A stretch of 64,000 nt of DNA from Bin75 sp965200435 (GCA_965200435.1 OZ241337.1:868001-932000), one strand, 5' to 3'; positions 9,022-18,511 are shown, numbered from the stretch's first letter. Made by a program: numbers and translations. Notes: generated from the letters alone by a model not told the origin.

Positions 9022-9693
9022 TTAGTGCGGTTGGAGTTCACGGGCAACGGCGCGGAACGCGGACATCGTGTCGGCATAATTCGGGCTGTGAAACATCGCC
9101 GACCCGACGACCAGGACGTCGGCCCCAGCGTTGAGCACGGCCCCAGCGTTCTCGACTTTGATGCCACCGTCCACTTCAAGCAGAGCGTGGCTGCCGGTAC
9201 GATCGAGGAGTTGTCTGGCTCGACGGATTTTATCCAAACAGGCGGTGATAAAGGTTTGTCCGCCGAATCCGGGATTCACCGACATGATCAACACCAGGTC
9301 GACATCTGCGACGACTTCTTCGATGGCACTCAAGGAAGTCGAAGGGTTCAGCGTGACCCCGATCTTGACCCCATGTTCTTTGACGCATTGAATGGTGCGG
9401 TGCAAATGGGGACAGGTTTCCGTATGCACCGCGAGATAATTGGCTCCGGCCTTGGCAAAATCGGCGATGACGGAATCCGGATTCGTCACCATGAGATGGA
9501 CGTCGAGGGGCAAAGCGGTCACTTTCCGCAGCGATTCGACAATGGGAGGTCCGATCGTCAGGTTCGGCACGAAATGCCCGTCCATCACGTCCACGTGCAG
9601 CAAGTCGGCTCCCGCAGCTTCCACCGCGGCGATTTCGTCAGCCAGGTGCGCAAAGTCGGCGGAGAGAATCGAAGGGGCAATGTGTACGGTCAC
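9022..9693 (-). CDS. rpe: ribulose-phosphate 3-epimerase
   Basis: A 223-residue TIM-barrel enzyme interconverting ribulose 5-phosphate and xylulose 5-phosphate in the pentose phosphate or Calvin cycle. It shows IAPSILSADFAHL, the metal-binding HVDVMDGHFVPN, PLDVHLM, the MSVNPGFGGQ phosphate-binding loop and LEVDGGI. Full length. It ends 4 bases before the pheS start and is probably co-transcribed with rsmB upstream. Confidence 0.96.
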   Translation of the reverse strand: MTVHIAPSILSADFAHLADEIAAVEAAGADLLHVDVMDGHFVPNLTIGPPIVESLRKVTALPLDVHLMVTNPDSVIADFAKAGANYLAVHTETCPHLHRTIQCVKEHGVKIGVTLNPSTSLSAIEEVVADVDLVLIMSVNPGFGGQTFITACLDKIRRARQLLDRTGSHALLEVDGGIKVENAGAVLNAGADVLVVGSAMFHSPNYADTMSAFRAVARELQPH

Positions 9694-9705
9694 GGAATTC
9701 GTCCT

Positions 9706-11097
9706 CTACGTTCGTCGAAGTCGTGCGGCAAAAAATCCATCCATATTGTAACGGAAACTGGACGTGAGGAAATCGCCGTCCGGGTTCGTCAGAGAGCATG
9801 CATGGGGAGGAAGCCAACCTGCCGATGATTCATGGCAAAATTCCGGGTGGTCCTGACAAAAACGAGAAACAACCTCTGTGGTTTCCTCGGGCTCCGTTGA
9901 GCACGCACTATAGACCAAGACTCCGCCCGGTCTCAAGTAAGGAGCCACCCGTTCCAGGATGCCCGACTGGCGTTCACGGTGCCAATCGAGTTGGGAGGCC
10001 GTCTTCTGCCATTTCGCTTCGGGATGCCGACGGAGCACCCCTAAGCCCGAGCAGGGCGCATCCACCAAAATCCGGTCAAATCCCGTCCGGCCCCAGGTAT
10101 CGTGAAACGCTGACGCGGCAAAGGTTCCCTCAGCAGAGATCTCAACCGGTTCCACGCACGTGATCCCTAGGGTGCGCAGATTCGATGCCAGGCGTTTCAG
10201 GCGTCGGGGTTCCGGATCGGTGGCCACGATCTCCCCCTGGTTCTGCATCAACGCCGCAAGATGTGAGCATTTCCCGCCAGGGGCCGCACACGCGTCCAGG
10301 ACCCGCTGTCCGGGCTTGACGCCCAACAGCAGAGGAATCAACTGGGCGGCCTCATCCTCGACGTAACACCAGCCCTCCTGTAAAACGGGCAAGGCCTGTA
10401 ACGGTCCGCATTTCTCCAAAATGAGTCCCTGAGGGCTGACGAACGTCAGGGACGCCGTATGCCCTTCTGCACAAAGCCTGGCTTCGAGTTGCTCACGAGA
10501 ACCGCGAAGCGTATTGGTTCGCAGGGTCAGGGGCGGAATGGTGACGGTATGCCGACACATCACTTCCGCCATTTCCAGCCCCCAGTGGTCGATCCAGCGT
10601 CGAGTCAACCAGGTCGGGCACGCGTACCTGACGGACAATCCGTTCACAGGGTCGCGAGCCATATCCGGCCATTCGACTTCCGTCCTGTCCAAATTCCGAA
10701 GCATGCCGTTCACCATTCCACGCCAGTCCCGGCCTTTGACCTCTTTGGCAAGTTTGACCGATTCGTTCACCGCGGCGGAGACCGGGATGCGATCCAGATA
10801 TCGCATTTGATAGAGGCCGAGACGGAGGATGGCGGCCACGACTGCCGGCAACCGGTGAAGGGGACGACTCGCGACGGCGTTCAACTCCCAATCCAGCGTG
10901 GCCCGACGGCGAAGGACCCCATACACGAGTTCAAAGGCGAGGGCCTGGTCCTCGGGTGGCAGCTTCGCGCGCGTGGCGAACCTGGCGAACGCCTCATCCG
11001 CAAAGCAATTTTGCCGTTCGACGGCCAGGAGCGTTTGGAGAGCCAACCGCCGGCCGGGTACCGGGCGTCCAGCAGGAGAGGGTTGCGGAGAAGGCAT
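9706..11097 (-). CDS. rsmB: 16S rRNA (cytosine(967)-C(5))-methyltransferase
   Basis: An RsmB/Sun-type protein of about 463 residues. The N-terminal NusB-like RNA-binding domain (about 15-140) includes ALAFELVYGVLRR. The Rossmann methylase has LDACAAPGGKCSHL for SAM and the two cysteines of m5C RNA methylases in VDAPCSGLG and YSACSTEPEE. A TTG at 11115 overlapping the pdxA stop is an alternative start. The first residues (PSPQPSPAGRPVPG) look like translated REP-type DNA, so the true start may be later. Confidence 0.92.
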   Translation of the reverse strand: MPSPQPSPAGRPVPGRRLALQTLLAVERQNCFADEAFARFATRAKLPPEDQALAFELVYGVLRRRATLDWELNAVASRPLHRLPAVVAAILRLGLYQMRYLDRIPVSAAVNESVKLAKEVKGRDWRGMVNGMLRNLDRTEVEWPDMARDPVNGLSVRYACPTWLTRRWIDHWGLEMAEVMCRHTVTIPPLTLRTNTLRGSREQLEARLCAEGHTASLTFVSPQGLILEKCGPLQALPVLQEGWCYVEDEAAQLIPLLLGVKPGQRVLDACAAPGGKCSHLAALMQNQGEIVATDPEPRRLKRLASNLRTLGITCVEPVEISAEGTFAASAFHDTWGRTGFDRILVDAPCSGLGVLRRHPEAKWQKTASQLDWHRERQSGILERVAPYLRPGGVLVYSACSTEPEETTEVVSRFCQDHPEFCHESSAGWLPPHACSLTNPDGDFLTSSFRYNMDGFFAARLRRT

Positions 11098-11111
11098 GAA
11101 TACGCTTGAGA

Positions 11112-12155
11112 TCAAGAAATGTTCCGCAACCGTCCCCTGCTGGTGGCGGAGAGTTGGCCCGCCAGCTTGATGGCTTCTATGAGGCTTTGAGGATCGGCCG
11201 TGCCTTTTCCCACGATGTCATAGGCCGTGCCGTGATCGACCGAGGTGCGAATGATCGGCAGCCCGACCGTGAGGTTCACGCAACGACCGAACGCCACGGT
11301 TTTGAGAGGGATCAGCCCTTGATCATGATACATGGCCACCACCACGTGATACATTCCGCGAACCGCAGCGCCGAACAGGGTATCGGCCGGAAGAGGGACA
11401 GACGCGTGAATGCGGGCGCGTCTGGCAAGACGAACGGCCGGCGCAATGCAGTCCTGCTCTTCGTTGCCGAACAACCCGTGCTCGCCCGCGTGGGGATTGA
11501 GGGCGGCTACGCCGATCTGCGGTGTCGGGATCCTGAAATAGTCTTTCATGGCGCGAGAGGCGAGTCGAATGGCCTGAAACACGCGTTGGGTCGTCAAGGC
11601 GTCGGGAACCTCCCTGAGCGCGAGGTGCGTCGTCACGAACAGGATTTTCAATGGCCCGCCCATTAACATCATCCCGACCTGTTTTGTGCCCGTCAGGTCG
11701 GCCAGAAGTTCCGTATGCCCGGGGTACGGATACCCGGCAAGGTGAAGCGCTTCTTTATTGATGGGCGCCGTGACCATTCCCGAGACGCGGCCGGTCACGG
11801 CCAACTGCACGGCCGTTTTAATGAACTCCACCGAAGCCGCTCCGGGCCTCCTGGCGGGTTGACCTGCGCGAACGCGGCCCAATGGGATTTTCAAAGGATC
11901 AACAACCGGAATACGGCCTCTGCGAATGCCCGGTTCCCATCCATGGTCACCCTGCAAGGGAGTAACCGTGAGGGCTGAAGACAGACGCCGGGTTTCCCGT
12001 TGGAGCACCGGCACCGACCCGATCACGATGGGACGACACGCGCGCCACACCACGGGAGAAGCCAGGGCTTTGATAATCACCTCGGGTCCGATTCCGGCCG
12101 CGTCACCCATGGTCACGGCGAGCAAGGGTCTTTGTTGTGTCGGGGAATTCGGCAT
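11112..12155 (-). CDS. pdxA: 4-hydroxythreonine-4-phosphate dehydrogenase
   Basis: A 347-residue enzyme of the DXP-dependent pyridoxal 5'-phosphate pathway. It shows VTMGDAAGIGPEVI at the N terminus, APINKEAL, the metal-binding YPGHTELLADL, ALNPHAGE and the C-terminal MYHDQGLIPLK with histidine. No truncation. It sits between larC (3 bases upstream) and rsmB, whose possible start overlaps its stop. Confidence 0.96.
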   Translation of the reverse strand: MPNSPTQQRPLLAVTMGDAAGIGPEVIIKALASPVVWRACRPIVIGSVPVLQRETRRLSSALTVTPLQGDHGWEPGIRRGRIPVVDPLKIPLGRVRAGQPARRPGAASVEFIKTAVQLAVTGRVSGMVTAPINKEALHLAGYPYPGHTELLADLTGTKQVGMMLMGGPLKILFVTTHLALREVPDALTTQRVFQAIRLASRAMKDYFRIPTPQIGVAALNPHAGEHGLFGNEEQDCIAPAVRLARRARIHASVPLPADTLFGAAVRGMYHVVVAMYHDQGLIPLKTVAFGRCVNLTVGLPIIRTSVDHGTAYDIVGKGTADPQSLIEAIKLAGQLSATSRGRLRNIS

Positions 12156-12158
12156 GAG

Positions 12159-13361
12159 TTACGAACGGCGTCCCTTATTCCGGACCGATTGCATCACCTG
12201 TTCAATGACCTCTTGAACCGGGATGTCGGTTTTTTTGGCGATGGCCTGGCAGTCTTGAAATTCGGGCCGGTATTTGACGGTATTCCCCACACGAACGGTT
12301 TTCACCCGGACGCGGCCTTGTGACAGACGGATCGTTTGCATTGAACGGGACAGCGTGGTCCGGCTGACCAGTCGACTCCGGACTCCGAGCGTGGTCGTTT
12401 CACGAAAAAGCACTTGCGTCAGTCGCCCGGTCTGCTCGGGATGGGCCAGGATCGTGATGATGATCCCCGGCCGATTCCGCTTCATGATGGTCGGGGTCAA
12501 GCTGACGTCAAGCGCGCCGTTTTGGAGCAAGCGTTCCATGACTGTTTCGTACAGTTGAGGGTTCATGTCGTCGATGTTGGTCTCCAACTGAATGACCTGA
12601 TCCGCCTCAAACCCCTCTCCCTCCGGGAGAGGGGAAGGGGTGAGGGTCGGAGTCGCAAGAAACACGCGCAACACGTTCGGCCAGTCTGGCGGATTGGCCG
12701 TGCCTGCCCCGTACCCGACGGAGCCGGGCACCACAAACGGAAGCCGTCCAAAAGTTTGGGTCAGGGTGGTCAGCAGGGCCATCCCGGTCGGAGTGGTCAA
12801 TTCCATGGCAGGGCCCTGAGCATAAATGGGATGTCCCTTTGCCAATTCGGCCACCGCGGGTCCGGGAACCGGCAGAAGGCCATGGGCACCGTCGATCGTT
12901 CCCGAACCGACGTTGACCGGCGCGGCACTGAAGGTCTTCACTCCCAATTCATGACAGCCGAGCAGCCCTCCCACGATATCGACCAGGGCATCAATCGCCC
13001 CCACTTCATGAAACGAGACGGTGGCGGTCTCCTGACCATGCACGGTTCCTTCTGCCGTGGCCAGGCGTTCAAAGACCGTAAGAGCCTGCTTTTTGACGTT
13101 GGGGGGCAAACGACTTGCAGTCAGGAGCCGCCGGATTTGCGGCCAGGAACGATGCTTCTCCGCGACCCGGGGGATGACGACGTCCACTTTCGTCGCGTGG
13201 ATCGCCCCGCGATAAACTTTTGACACCTTGAGCCGGTATCCGGAAAGAGGAAGGGCCTTGAGACCTTGCCGAAGGGCTCTGGGCGAAAGCCCGAGGTCTA
13301 CGAGGGCCCCTAGCGTCATGTCTCCGCTGATGCCGGAAAAACAATCAAAGTGAAGATGCAT
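12159..13361 (-). CDS. larC: nickel-pincer cofactor biosynthesis protein LarC
   Basis: A 400-residue LarC, the CTP-dependent nickel insertase that completes the nickel-pincer nucleotide used by lactate racemase LarA and relatives. It shows the N-terminal FDCFSGISGDMTLGALVDLGL, FHEVGAIDALVDIVG, TPTGMALLTTL and the C-terminal TNIDDMNPQLYE with METal-site residues. Some bacteria need a frameshift to make LarC; here it is one frame. About residue 240 an in-frame stretch LTPSPLPEGEG is coded by REP-like DNA. LarB lies 0.8 kb away; larE and larA are not in the window. Confidence 0.93.
   Translation of the reverse strand: MHLHFDCFSGISGDMTLGALVDLGLSPRALRQGLKALPLSGYRLKVSKVYRGAIHATKVDVVIPRVAEKHRSWPQIRRLLTASRLPPNVKKQALTVFERLATAEGTVHGQETATVSFHEVGAIDALVDIVGGLLGCHELGVKTFSAAPVNVGSGTIDGAHGLLPVPGPAVAELAKGHPIYAQGPAMELTTPTGMALLTTLTQTFGRLPFVVPGSVGYGAGTANPPDWPNVLRVFLATPTLTPSPLPEGEGFEADQVIQLETNIDDMNPQLYETVMERLLQNGALDVSLTPTIMKRNRPGIIITILAHPEQTGRLTQVLFRETTTLGVRSRLVSRTTLSRSMQTIRLSQGRVRVKTVRVGNTVKYRPEFQDCQAIAKKTDIPVQEVIEQVMQSVRNKGRRS
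12610..12645. repeat. REP-like palindrome inside larC
   Basis: ACCCCTCTCCCTCCGGGAGAGGGG forms a hairpin (CCCCTCTCCC against GGGAGAGGGG) followed by AAGGGGTGAGGG. It is a type of intergenic repeat found in many Proteobacteria and related phyla. Here it is read through in frame between the domain ending VFLATP and the one beginning EADQVIQLETNIDDMN. Confidence 0.7.
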
Positions 13362-13512
13362 GGCGACCCTTTACGCCTCGTGTAGGGTCCGGCCTGCGTG
13401 CCGAACCAGGGAAAAAGACTCTTGACGCGATACCCGCCTCACGGTATGTAAGCACATGGTGGATTGTCAATCCAGACTCCATCATTCAGGATCTTAAAAA
13501 TCCGCACTCCCC

Positions 13513-14169
13513 ATGATTCGCTCTCGTCTGACCATTATCAGCCTGATGACGCTGCTGGCATTTGTGCTGGCACCGGCGGCGCTTGATGCCAAACGGAAAA
13601 AGCGGACCCATCAGCCTCCACTCAAAATCGTGGACGTCACGGCTTCACCCGTGCCCTTTGCCCCGGGACAGGGCCCCATGGTCATTACAGTGACCGTAGC
13701 GTTGCCCAAGGAGAATCTGGATCGGTTTGATTTACTCGAAGTCTCTTCTCTCATCAGTGTGCCTTCCAAGCGCTCCATTCGATTCCTGGCGAACCGGCGA
13801 CCCTTGAACGCAGTGATTCTCGAGGACGGCAAGCCGCACGTGAAAACGACTCTGCTCTGGGATGGGAAAGATCAGACCGGACAGCACGTGAGTCAAGGAA
13901 CGTATTTCTATCGAGCCAGAGCCAAGTTGATGATCCATGAAAAAGGATTCACCAAAACGAGATTCACCTCGCCGTTTGCAAGAGGAACGCTCGACGTGTC
14001 TTCTCCGCAAACTCCCGCCCCGCATCTCCCGCATTGGGAACGCGAGCCGTCCGTTTCGGATGACACCGGTTCCGACCTCTTGAAGGAAGCAGGCGAAGAT
14101 CAGCGCGTCGCGGAGCAACCGGACAAGGCCGGGGCCGCTGAACACGTTGAGCAACCTGATCGTGAATAA
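13513..14169 (+). CDS. exported protein with FlgD-like Ig fold
   Basis: A 218-residue hypothetical protein. The first 26 residues form a signal peptide (RLTIISLMTLLAFVLAPAALDA, cut after A-L-D-A). The middle (about 35-160) ends LLWDGKDQTGQHVSQGTYFY, the pattern of FlgD-type Ig-like domains that often decorate surface proteins. The tail (about 165-218) is acidic, low complexity and probably disordered. It is transcribed away from larC, with a 150-base shared promoter region, and converges on larB. Role unknown. Confidence 0.75.
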   Translation: MIRSRLTIISLMTLLAFVLAPAALDAKRKKRTHQPPLKIVDVTASPVPFAPGQGPMVITVTVALPKENLDRFDLLEVSSLISVPSKRSIRFLANRRPLNAVILEDGKPHVKTTLLWDGKDQTGQHVSQGTYFYRARAKLMIHEKGFTKTRFTSPFARGTLDVSSPQTPAPHLPHWEREPSVSDDTGSDLLKEAGEDQRVAEQPDKAGAAEHVEQPDRE

Positions 14170-14182
14170 CCCCCGACGGCGA

Positions 14183-14941
14183 TTATGGCCGATCTACCAG
14201 GGTGTTGATTCGATGCGCCAAATGCCCGGCGCCGAACCCGTTGTCGATGTTCACCACACCGATTCCACCGGAGCACGCATTCAACATCGTGAGTAAAGGG
14301 GCCAGTCCCCCGAAGTTCGCGCCGTAGCCCCGGCTGGTGGGGACGGCAATGAGCGGGGTCTGCACCAGACCGGCCACCACGCTGGGCAGGACGCCATCCA
14401 TGCCCGCAACGACAATCACCGCGCGCGCGCGTTGGAGACGATCAACCTGATCGAACAACCGGTGGACCCCGGCCACTCCCACGTCAACAATCACGTGCAC
14501 AGCGCTCCCCATGGTCATCGCGGTCACTTTGGCTTCTTCCGCAACCGGGATATCCGCGGTACCGGCGGTCACAATCACGATATCGCCCTGAAGCGGATTG
14601 GGCGGAGACGGGTGAATCACCACGACTCGCGCCATTTGATGATACACGGCTTTCCGGCTCACGCGTGTGAGCGCGCGCGCGACCGCGGCATCGGCGCGGG
14701 TCGCGAGCACGGGATTCTTGTGCTTGAGCAAGCAGCGGGCCAGCGTGACGACCTGCTTCGTCGTTTTTCCTTCGCAGAGAATCACCTCCGGTGAGCCGTG
14801 GCGTAACGTACGATGGTGATCCAGCTTGGCGAATCCCAAGTCCTCATAGGGAAGGGTGCGCAGTTGTTCCAGTGCCTTCGCAATGGACGTCGATCCGGTT
14901 TGAACCGACCGCAGGAGAGACTCAAGAGCCGAAGGGTGCAT
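14183..14941 (-). CDS. larB: nickel-pincer cofactor biosynthesis protein LarB
   Basis: A 252-residue LarB, which carboxylates and hydrolyses nicotinic acid adenine dinucleotide in the first step of the nickel-pincer nucleotide pathway. The C-terminal two-thirds resembles PurE: VTAGTADIPVAEEA, VDVGVAGVHRL, VVAGMDGVLPSVVAGL, PLIAVPTSRGYGA. The N terminus has the typical DLGFAKLDHHRTLRHGSPEVILCEGKT. It lies 13 bases after gpsA in the same direction. Confidence 0.93.
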   Translation of the reverse strand: MHPSALESLLRSVQTGSTSIAKALEQLRTLPYEDLGFAKLDHHRTLRHGSPEVILCEGKTTKQVVTLARCLLKHKNPVLATRADAAVARALTRVSRKAVYHQMARVVVIHPSPPNPLQGDIVIVTAGTADIPVAEEAKVTAMTMGSAVHVIVDVGVAGVHRLFDQVDRLQRARAVIVVAGMDGVLPSVVAGLVQTPLIAVPTSRGYGANFGGLAPLLTMLNACSGGIGVVNIDNGFGAGHLAHRINTLVDRP

Positions 14942-14954
14942 GGTGGTGAAGGGA

Positions 14955-16004
14955 TCAGCGGGGACGGCCTGAACTCGTGAAAAGGATTTCTTCTTTGGCT
15001 GATCGTGACATCAGATCAGCAACGATTTGCTTGGGTGGTTTGTCTTCGAGCAACATCGCATGGACGCCTTGGACAATCGGCATTTCCACCTCACACTGTC
15101 GAGCCAACTCGGCAGCGGCTTTGGTCGTCCGAACGCCTTCGGCCACCGTGACCGTTTCCTTCAGAATGTCTTCCAGCCGCCGGCCCCTGCCCAATTGCAG
15201 CCCTACGGCATGATTCCGGCTTAACGCGCCCGTACAGGTCAACACCAAATCCCCTAAGCCTGAAAGTCCGTAGAACGTATGCACGTCGGCCCCGAGTGCG
15301 ACGCCCAGTCGAATCACTTCGGCCAATCCTCGGGTGATCAGCGCAGCGCGGGCATTCAACCCCAAGTCCAAGCCATCCACCACGCCGGCCGCAATCGCCA
15401 TGACGTTTTTAAGCGCCCCTCCCAACTGGGCCCCGATCACGTCCGTTCCGGTGTACACCCGGAAGGATGCGGACATGAAAACCGTTTGCAGGTGCGCCGT
15501 GAGCGCGGCATCCTGACCGGCTAATAAAAGAGTCGTGGGTTTGTCCCGACTGACCTCCGCGGCAAAGCTGGGACCTGTGAGGATGGTGATTCCTTGATTC
15601 CAGTCCGGCGGCAGCAGCTCATCGAGCATCTGGGACATCAATTGATGCGACCCTTCTTCAATCCCTTTTGCCGCCACGACAATCGGACGAGGGTCTGAAA
15701 GGGACGGGGACAATTGTCGGACCACCGGTCGCATGGCGTGAGAAGGCACAGCCAACACGACCAAGCCGGCGCCGGCGACTGCGTCCTGAAGAGCATGTGT
15801 GGCGGAGAGCGCCTCGGGCAGGATGACACCCGGCAAAAACAAGGCATTTTCCCGTTTGCGATTAATACTTTCGACAACCTCGTTCTCGTAAGCCCAGAGC
15901 CTAACCGCAAGCCCCTGGTTCACCAAATGGCGAGCCAGCGTCGTGCCCCACGCGCCTGCTCCAATAACCGAAGCCGTGTGAATGGGTGAGTGAACAATCG
16001 TCAT
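14955..16004 (-). CDS. gpsA: glycerol-3-phosphate dehydrogenase [NAD(P)+]
   Basis: A 349-residue enzyme reducing dihydroxyacetone phosphate to sn-glycerol 3-phosphate for membrane lipids. It shows the dinucleotide motif VIGAGAWGTTLA, the substrate site GPSFAAEV, and GGALKNVMAIAAG with the conserved lysine, plus GLSGLGDLVLTC. Full length. It is the first gene of the gpsA-larB run; upstream there are no operon partners. Confidence 0.96.
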   Translation of the reverse strand: MTIVHSPIHTASVIGAGAWGTTLARHLVNQGLAVRLWAYENEVVESINRKRENALFLPGVILPEALSATHALQDAVAGAGLVVLAVPSHAMRPVVRQLSPSLSDPRPIVVAAKGIEEGSHQLMSQMLDELLPPDWNQGITILTGPSFAAEVSRDKPTTLLLAGQDAALTAHLQTVFMSASFRVYTGTDVIGAQLGGALKNVMAIAAGVVDGLDLGLNARAALITRGLAEVIRLGVALGADVHTFYGLSGLGDLVLTCTGALSRNHAVGLQLGRGRRLEDILKETVTVAEGVRTTKAAAELARQCEVEMPIVQGVHAMLLEDKPPKQIVADLMSRSAKEEILFTSSGRPR

Positions 16005-16185
16005 CGCGTCCGGTATGGCAAGGTGAGAACGGGTGCGGGATTATAGGAACGGTTTTTCAGGAGTGTCAATTCGTGAAAGAGCGAATCAAGAACCATCCAC
16101 AGTTTGCGTCATACCCGCTTACGTCACCCATGTCTTTTACGAAGGATTTTCGTTTTACGAGTTTTATTGAGTCAAATGACTCGAT

Positions 16186-16410
16186 ATGGTGAGTAACAAA
16201 GAATTCATCCGCCCTCATGCGACCGAACTGTTGCGTCGCCTTGATGAATCCCGCCGCTTCCTCCAGGTTATCGCTGGAGCACGACGGGAGATTTCGATGG
16301 GCGTGCCGGGTTCCTTCGATCCGGAAGAGCGTTTCGCGAAGCTTGACGGTCCAGGCGATCCGCTGGCCAGGTTGGCCGGTGTGGTGGACTGGGAGGGGTT
16401 TCGCCCGGTT
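16186..16410 (+). pseudogene. IS5-family transposase, N-terminal remnant
   Basis: The frame contains SFDPEERFAKLDGPGDPL followed by ARLAGVVDWEGFRPV. This is the N-terminal pattern of IS5-group transposases (leading to a conserved GDPL.RL...VD.E.FRP). Homology stops near 16400, just before the end of the convergent toroid gene, and no DDE catalytic part remains. The 180 bases between gpsA and this remnant hold no gene that I can see. It marks the left edge of an accessory region. Confidence 0.6.
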
Positions 16411-16456
16411 CCGGACGCGGCGGCACCGGGCACGTTTTGCGTTCGAAGCGATGGTC

Positions 16457-17410
16457 TCAAGCCTTCGCCGTGGATAGGACCCGGTGTAAAGCCTCGACAC
16501 AGGTCACGGTGTCATAGGCCCGGGAACAGAAAACCAGGGTCCGGATCGGCATGGGCGGCCGAGGTCCGTAGGAGCCCGGCGATTCCGGCCACCCGCCGTC
16601 GGCTTCCTGCTGCGAAACAAGGAGATCGAGCGTCTGCCCGAGTTCCGCTGGCGAGGGCAGCGCATCGAGTTTCGCCAACGCGGTGAGCGCCTGGGCGGTG
16701 CGCAGTTGATCTCCGTAGGTTCCCTCCGCCGTACGCAAACATCCGATCATGCCGCCGAGTTTCGGGCGTAAATCGGCGAATGCGGGGGTTCCATACTCGC
16801 TGGCCCGAACCAGCGCGCTATAGAGATCCATGTCCTCCTTGTAGTAGACCATGGTCTCGCTCAAGCTGCCGCTACCTTCCACCAGCGAGGTCAACCACTC
16901 CTGGACGGGGCGCGTGTCCCCAGTATCCCCAAGGTAAGCGACCACATTTGCATTGACGACGGAGTCCACGTCATTGTCAGGCGTATGCCCCTCGAACCAA
17001 GTCAGAAACAAGCCGCTCTCGTTTCGATGGCGGAGTAACAAGTCGACATTGCGTCCGGTCAACAACATGGGATGAGGCCCGGCGACCAGTGAGCCGATTG
17101 CTGTGTCGTCGGCATCTGGAGGGAGGGAATCCCAGTATTTCCATATGCCGGGATAGCGCATGGTTTCGAGGAGGTGCCGGCGGGTCCTTTTGATGATGCT
17201 TCGCGCGCGCGGGTCGTCAATCTCCGACAACGCCAATATGCCCAGCATTGCGAAAAAGGGGCTCCCTTCCCGCTGCAAAACCTGTCCGTTCGCCATCTGC
17301 GCCACATAGGACGGCCACTGGCCGTCGTCGCCGATGTGCGATTCGAGAAATGTCAGCCCCTTGTCGATCTCACCACGGATATGGCGCAGTGTGCGAGAAG
17401 AGCATGGCAT
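16457..17410 (-). CDS. alpha/alpha-toroid protein (prenyltransferase/squalene-cyclase-like repeats)
   Basis: A 317-residue protein with helical repeats of the terpene-cyclase/prenyltransferase toroid type: GLTFLESHIGDDGQWPSY, then DADDTAIGSLVAG, DVDSVVNANVVAYLG, and near the end LLVSQQEADGGWPESPG, a QxxDGGW-like motif. No signal peptide. The full DxDD motif of squalene-hopene cyclase is not obvious, so cyclase activity is doubtful; it may be a toroid modifying or binding domain. It lies 15 bases after another unknown gene and 1.8 kb from an NHLP-type precursor peptide, which suggests a role in a peptide natural product pathway. Confidence 0.6.
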   Translation of the reverse strand: MPCSSRTLRHIRGEIDKGLTFLESHIGDDGQWPSYVAQMANGQVLQREGSPFFAMLGILALSEIDDPRARSIIKRTRRHLLETMRYPGIWKYWDSLPPDADDTAIGSLVAGPHPMLLTGRNVDLLLRHRNESGLFLTWFEGHTPDNDVDSVVNANVVAYLGDTGDTRPVQEWLTSLVEGSGSLSETMVYYKEDMDLYSALVRASEYGTPAFADLRPKLGGMIGCLRTAEGTYGDQLRTAQALTALAKLDALPSPAELGQTLDLLVSQQEADGGWPESPGSYGPRPPMPIRTLVFCSRAYDTVTCVEALHRVLSTAKA

Positions 17411-17425
17411 CGTGAGTGACGTCCC

Positions 17426-18511
17426 TCAGAGCAGAAGTTTCGCACCGGCATACGCCTTGACCGAAATTTCCCGGTTGTGAACGACAAGCTTGAAATGGTT
17501 CAGGCCCGACAGCAAGGGGACAAACTCACGATCGTGGATGAGATATTGCATGCGAGGCCAGTTCCTGAGACGCCTCGCCTTTGCGGCCACGCACCATCCC
17601 TCGGCCTCACAAAGGCTGATGAAATCGTCGCAATCTTCAGATGCCAACTCTTGCCACGGACGGTCGAAATGCAATTCGAAACCGATGCGCGGAGAAAAGG
17701 TTCCTCCTGTGACATCCAGACCTAACGTCAGTCTGCTGAAGCCCGGCGCGGCCAGCGACAGCGCGCGCGCAACCTCGGCGCACGGCCCTTGCCATTCAAT
17801 ACGGTCCAGAAACTCCATGACCTGCTCGGCCGGCATACGGAGCAAAAATCGAATGGCCCTGGCCTTCCGAACGGGGAGTACCCCGATATGGGCGACCCGG
17901 GCGCCGGCGGGCAATACGTCCACCATGCGGAAAACGGTGCGGAGTTCCTCCTTTTCTTCCGGCCAGTTCACAGTGGCGCACATCGCCGCCACGAGCACGC
18001 CGGGATTGGCAAGCTGGTATGGTGGCACGCCGTCCGGCAAAGTTTCCGTTTCGGGTTCTGCTGGTGGCAAGAACACACCCGGAACGAGTGAAGCACGATT
18101 CCCGCCGTCGACAAGATCGTACTCCAGAATCACGCGCTCGAACCAGCGAGACAAAAAACTGTCGCGACGCTCCAGTTCTTGCAACAGACGGCTCAGGCCT
18201 CGGGCCACTGCGCCGGCCTGACGGGAGCGGCCTTGCGCGATCAGGTAGGTGCTAACCGGCACATCGCGCGGCACATCCAGAAAAAAGTCGCAAAGAGGCG
18301 CCGTATCGTCCAGGCGCATCTCGAAGCCGAACATCGATTGTGCGGCGCTTACCGGCAGGGTCGACCCGCAAAGAGCGAGCCTCTCGGTGGCCTCCACGCC
18401 AATCAGGTCGTCGGGGAGGCAAGCCGCCACACAACGAAGCAAGGCATCGAACGACCGCGAATCGTCACAATTACAGGTCTCCCCTGTTCCTGCCATGAGA
18501 TACCATTTCAA
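17426..18511 (-). CDS. hypothetical protein linked to NHLP-type peptide locus
   Basis: A 361-residue protein that I do not recognise. It has a cysteine-containing N terminus (CNCDDSRSFDALLRCVAAC), a central acidic segment PPAEPETETLPDGVPPYQLAN, and ends SGLNHFKLVVHNREISVKAYAGAKLLL. It has no clear membrane segments or signal peptide. The start is uncertain: ATGs at residues 1 and 6 both lack a strong ribosome-binding site. It is likely co-transcribed with the toroid gene. The 5' flank runs into a 15-base G tract at 18581. Confidence 0.5.
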   Translation of the reverse strand: MKWYLMAGTGETCNCDDSRSFDALLRCVAACLPDDLIGVEATERLALCGSTLPVSAAQSMFGFEMRLDDTAPLCDFFLDVPRDVPVSTYLIAQGRSRQAGAVARGLSRLLQELERRDSFLSRWFERVILEYDLVDGGNRASLVPGVFLPPAEPETETLPDGVPPYQLANPGVLVAAMCATVNWPEEKEELRTVFRMVDVLPAGARVAHIGVLPVRKARAIRFLLRMPAEQVMEFLDRIEWQGPCAEVARALSLAAPGFSRLTLGLDVTGGTFSPRIGFELHFDRPWQELASEDCDDFISLCEAEGWCVAAKARRLRNWPRMQYLIHDREFVPLLSGLNHFKLVVHNREISVKAYAGAKLLL

